NCBI GenBank assembly: GCA_023422955.1
Contig: JAFAGG010000058.1
Span: forward strand, 1-6,426
Source: Pseudomonadota bacterium
Lineage (GTDB): Bacteria > Pseudomonadota > Gammaproteobacteria > Burkholderiales > Burkholderiaceae_D
Length of the DNA stretch: 6,426 nucleotides
Direction of reading: 5' to 3'
The notes beneath the pieces are model-generated. The model did not search any database, had not been told where the DNA came from, and saw nothing but the letters and a program-made list of their open reading frames with translations. The position numbers and the translations under genes were made by a program. This document shows, piece by piece, positions 5,471 through 6,426 of the stretch (positions are counted from its first letter, which is position 1; every line of letters starts with the position of its first letter).

Positions 5471-5509
5471 CCAGCGTTTTACGCCGAATCGACCGGCGTA
5501 AAACGCTGG
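5471..5509 (-). terminator. 16-bp perfect hairpin spanning the DUF1653 stop codon
   Basis: Arms CCAGCGTTTTACGCCG (5471-5486) and its exact complement (5494-5509) enclose a 7-nt loop. On the minus strand the last nine codons of the DUF1653 gene and its TAA (5481-5479) all lie inside this structure. No T-run follows, so it may be a 3'-end barrier or processing signal rather than a standard terminator. Confidence 0.6.
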
Positions 5510-5673
5510 ACCTGTTTACCGTCGACGTTCACCATCTCGAAAAAGATGCTTTTGGGGCGGCACCAGATCGAGCCGTTGGCTGCCTTGTAAACGATAAGCG
5601 GCGTGTGATCCGCTTCCATGGTGGCTTCGCAGACAAGTTCGTAAATGCCACCCTTGTAGTGTTTGAATTGCAT
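5479..5673 (-). CDS. DUF1653 domain protein
   Basis: A small protein of 64 residues. The pattern HYKGGIYELV (5-14), followed by an acidic turn, PLIVYKA (25-31), a Trp-Cys-Arg-Pro segment (37-40), FFEMV (44-48) and VDGKQVQRF (50-58), is that of DUF1653, a single small beta-rich domain found widely in bacteria. The biochemical function is unknown. The usual last hydrophobic strand after RF is present but short. The ATG at 5673 has a modest ribosome-binding site (GGAAAC). It lies 74 bp downstream of the 126-residue gene on the same strand and could be cotranscribed with it. The 3' end is unusual because the stop codon and the last nine codons form one arm and the loop-side of a 16-bp perfect hairpin. 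Confidence 0.85.
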   Translation of the reverse strand: MQFKHYKGGIYELVCEATMEADHTPLIVYKAANGSIWCRPKSIFFEMVNVDGKQVQRFTPVDSA

Positions 5674-5747
5674 CGTCGTTTCCAGAGAATTCTTTTCGTT
5701 TCAGTTCGCCATGCGTGTGCTGCTTTTGAAGGCGGCGCTGTGAGTGT

Positions 5748-6128
5748 CTAGGAGGCGACGGCTAGCGGTGTCGGTTCTTCCGGCAGCACGAAACCTATCG
5801 GCCGCTTGACCTTGTCTTCGGTGATGGGCATGGCAATGAACAGCACCGACAGCTGGCTGACATGCTGCACCAGCCGCACGCGCGCGCCATCTTCGGTGAT
5901 GCCGTCAAAGGAAATCAGGTTGGGCGGCGCATAGCCGATTTGCTGCACCTGGAACGAAATCGCATTGCCGAAGGAAACCAGGCGGGCGCCAACTTCATGG
6001 CGCTCGTCGAGCGATTGCTCGAACTCCATTGCATGGTGGCGTAGCGAATTGAAAGCCTGCAAGGCGTCGTGAGGTTCGCAGGCGGGCAGATTGCTTACTT
6101 CTTCGGTTGGCATGGATAACAATGTCAT
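5748..6128 (-). CDS. Conserved protein of unknown function, DUF6173-like
   Basis: This 126-residue protein is predicted soluble, with no signal peptide or membrane segment. Its core (about 35-113) reads as a conserved unit: FEQSLDERHEVGARLVSFGNA, then a predicted strand and QQIGYAPPNLISFDG, RVRLVQHVSQLSVLFIAM, and KRPIGFVLP. From memory this resembles DUF6173 proteins, which share an HEVG-RLV-FG start, a GY-NP-LI-F-G middle and an IQHV-Q-S-LL segment. I could not run a search, so the family name is tentative. The frame is open to an ATG at 6275, but the ATG at 6128 is chosen because two AAGGA sequences (6147-6143 and 6140-6136) precede it, the nearer one seven bases away, and because the upstream extension is low-complexity and Pro-rich. 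It is followed by the DUF1653 gene after 74 bp. Confidence 0.75.
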   Translation of the reverse strand: MTLLSMPTEEVSNLPACEPHDALQAFNSLRHHAMEFEQSLDERHEVGARLVSFGNAISFQVQQIGYAPPNLISFDGITEDGARVRLVQHVSQLSVLFIAMPITEDKVKRPIGFVLPEEPTPLAVAS

Positions 6129-6135
6129 GGGCTTT

Positions 6136-6147
6136 TCCTTCTTCCTT
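6136..6147 (-). promoter_or_regulatory. Double Shine-Dalgarno that sets the start at 6128
   Basis: On the minus strand AAGGAAGAAGGA (6147-6136) carries two AAGGA cores. The nearer is seven bases before the ATG at 6128, deciding that start over the in-frame ATG at 6275 and over the internal ATG at 6113. Confidence 0.7.
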
Positions 6148-6232
6148 TCATGCAAGCAGGGATTGTCGCATGGCTGAGGGATGGAAGCTGCTTGCCAGCG
6201 GCGCAGGGGGGTGAGGGGTGAAGCAAAGGTTT

Positions 6233-6250
6233 CAGGCGACATGTCGCCTG
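6233..6250. repeat. 18-bp perfect palindrome
   Basis: CAGGCGACATGTCGCCTG is fully self-complementary with no spacer. It lies 105 bp upstream of the start at 6128. Its size and symmetry fit a dimeric regulator's operator as well as a cruciform or hairpin. It is the first of three dyads in 91 bp. Confidence 0.6.
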
Positions 6251-6262
6251 CTTGCTCAACGG

Positions 6263-6282
6263 CCCAGGCTGACAAGCCTGGG
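6263..6282. repeat. 8-bp GC-rich hairpin with a 4-nt loop
   Basis: CCCAGGCT-GACA-AGCCTGGG is a perfect inverted repeat. Read on the plus strand it is followed by TGCGCTCTTTCG, a weak T-rich tail; on the minus strand no T-run follows. It could be a weak terminator for transcription coming from the left. Confidence 0.5.
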
Positions 6283-6302
6283 TGCGCTCTTTCGTATTTA
6301 TT

Positions 6303-6323
6303 CCCTCCCCTTCAAGGGGAGGG
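6303..6323. repeat. 21-bp perfect inverted repeat beside the IS end
   Basis: CCCTCCCCTT-C-AAGGGGAGGG is a 10-bp inverted repeat around one base. Similar CCCTCCCC...GGGGAGGG hairpins are common as dispersed intergenic repeats or bidirectional terminators in high-GC proteobacteria (from general knowledge). It ends directly where the insertion sequence seems to start, so it may be the target-side sequence. Confidence 0.55.
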
Positions 6324-6426
6324 TGTATAGACCGGCCACATAGTGGACAGGTGTTCGGAGACATGGTGGACACTTTACGGCATTGTATTTATGGAGAGAT
6401 ACGATGCCGTGGAAAGAGACATCCAT
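6324..6426 (+). mobile_element. Left end of a probable IS481-family insertion sequence
   Basis: From about 6324 the sequence changes character. TGTATAGACCGGCC begins with TGT, as IS481-family ends do. It is followed by a near-perfect direct repeat, ACATAGTGGACA (6338-6349) and ACATGGTGGACA (6361-6372), 23 bp apart, of the kind expected for transposase binding near an IS terminus. A transposase-like start follows at 6404. The exact boundary is uncertain (6324 or the TGT at 6352). The right end lies outside the window, so neither target duplication nor the partner inverted repeat can be checked. Confidence 0.5.
6404..6426 (+). CDS. IS481-family transposase, first seven codons
   Basis: Only seven codons and two bases are visible: Met-Pro-Trp-Lys-Glu-Thr-Ser. 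MPWKE at the very N-terminus is typical of one group of IS481-family transposases (an HTH domain followed by an rve/DDE integrase core), which cut and join DNA at the element's ends. GGAGA (6393-6397) lies six bases before the ATG and is a good ribosome-binding site. The identification rests on this short signature plus the repeat-bearing end just upstream. Everything that would prove it is beyond the right edge. Confidence 0.5.

Noticed and set aside
6129..6275. The longer start (ATG at 6275) for the DUF6173-like gene.
   Set aside because: The added 49 residues are Pro-rich and low in pattern, partly encoded by the palindromes at 6233-6282, while a double Shine-Dalgarno precedes the ATG at 6128.
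1..6426. CRISPR arrays, tRNA or rRNA genes, prophage or toxin-antitoxin pairs.
   Set aside because: I found no regular repeat-spacer pattern, no tRNA-like T-loop with matching acceptor stem, and no protein of those classes.

Overview
The window looks like chromosome of a betaproteobacterium, most likely order Burkholderiales and perhaps Oxalobacteraceae. This is inferred from the moderately high GC coding sequence, the protein types and the gene style, not from any marker gene. Six complete protein genes and the beginnings of two more are supported. Most of them deal with redox stress or flavin chemistry.

Layout: 1-300 is the N-terminal part of a phospholipase D-family lipoprotein on the minus strand. 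A 430-bp divergent spacer follows, then a monofunctional haem catalase on the plus strand (731-2356). Convergent to it is ribA, GTP cyclohydrolase II (2492-3148, minus). Upstream of ribA is a 337-bp non-coding spacer. Read on the minus strand it contains, in order, a terminator for wrbA, a -10-like promoter, a roughly 195-nt rod-shaped RNA, and a textbook intrinsic terminator that ends only 24 nt before the ribA start codon. The RNA's fold, its bubble-edge sequence and its size match 6S RNA (ssrS), the sigma70-RNA polymerase decoy. This is the most interesting object in the window.

Next on the minus strand come wrbA (3486-4085), a 660-bp gene-free gap with several small dyads, a ChrR/YieF-type NAD(P)H-dependent FMN reductase (4748-5299), a DUF1653 protein whose stop codon lies inside a 16-bp perfect hairpin (5479-5673), and a conserved protein resembling DUF6173 (5748-6128). 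The right end holds three successive palindromes (6233-6323). Directly after them is the left end of what looks like an IS481-family insertion sequence, with a transposase start at 6404.

How the genes fit together: RibA makes the precursor of FMN. WrbA and the ChrR-like reductase both use FMN to carry out two-electron reduction of quinones and similar oxidants, which avoids radical formation. Catalase removes hydrogen peroxide. The genes are adjacent but do not form one operon: spacers are long, terminators are visible, and catalase is on the other strand. The set is therefore better read as a neighbourhood of related functions than as a single regulon.
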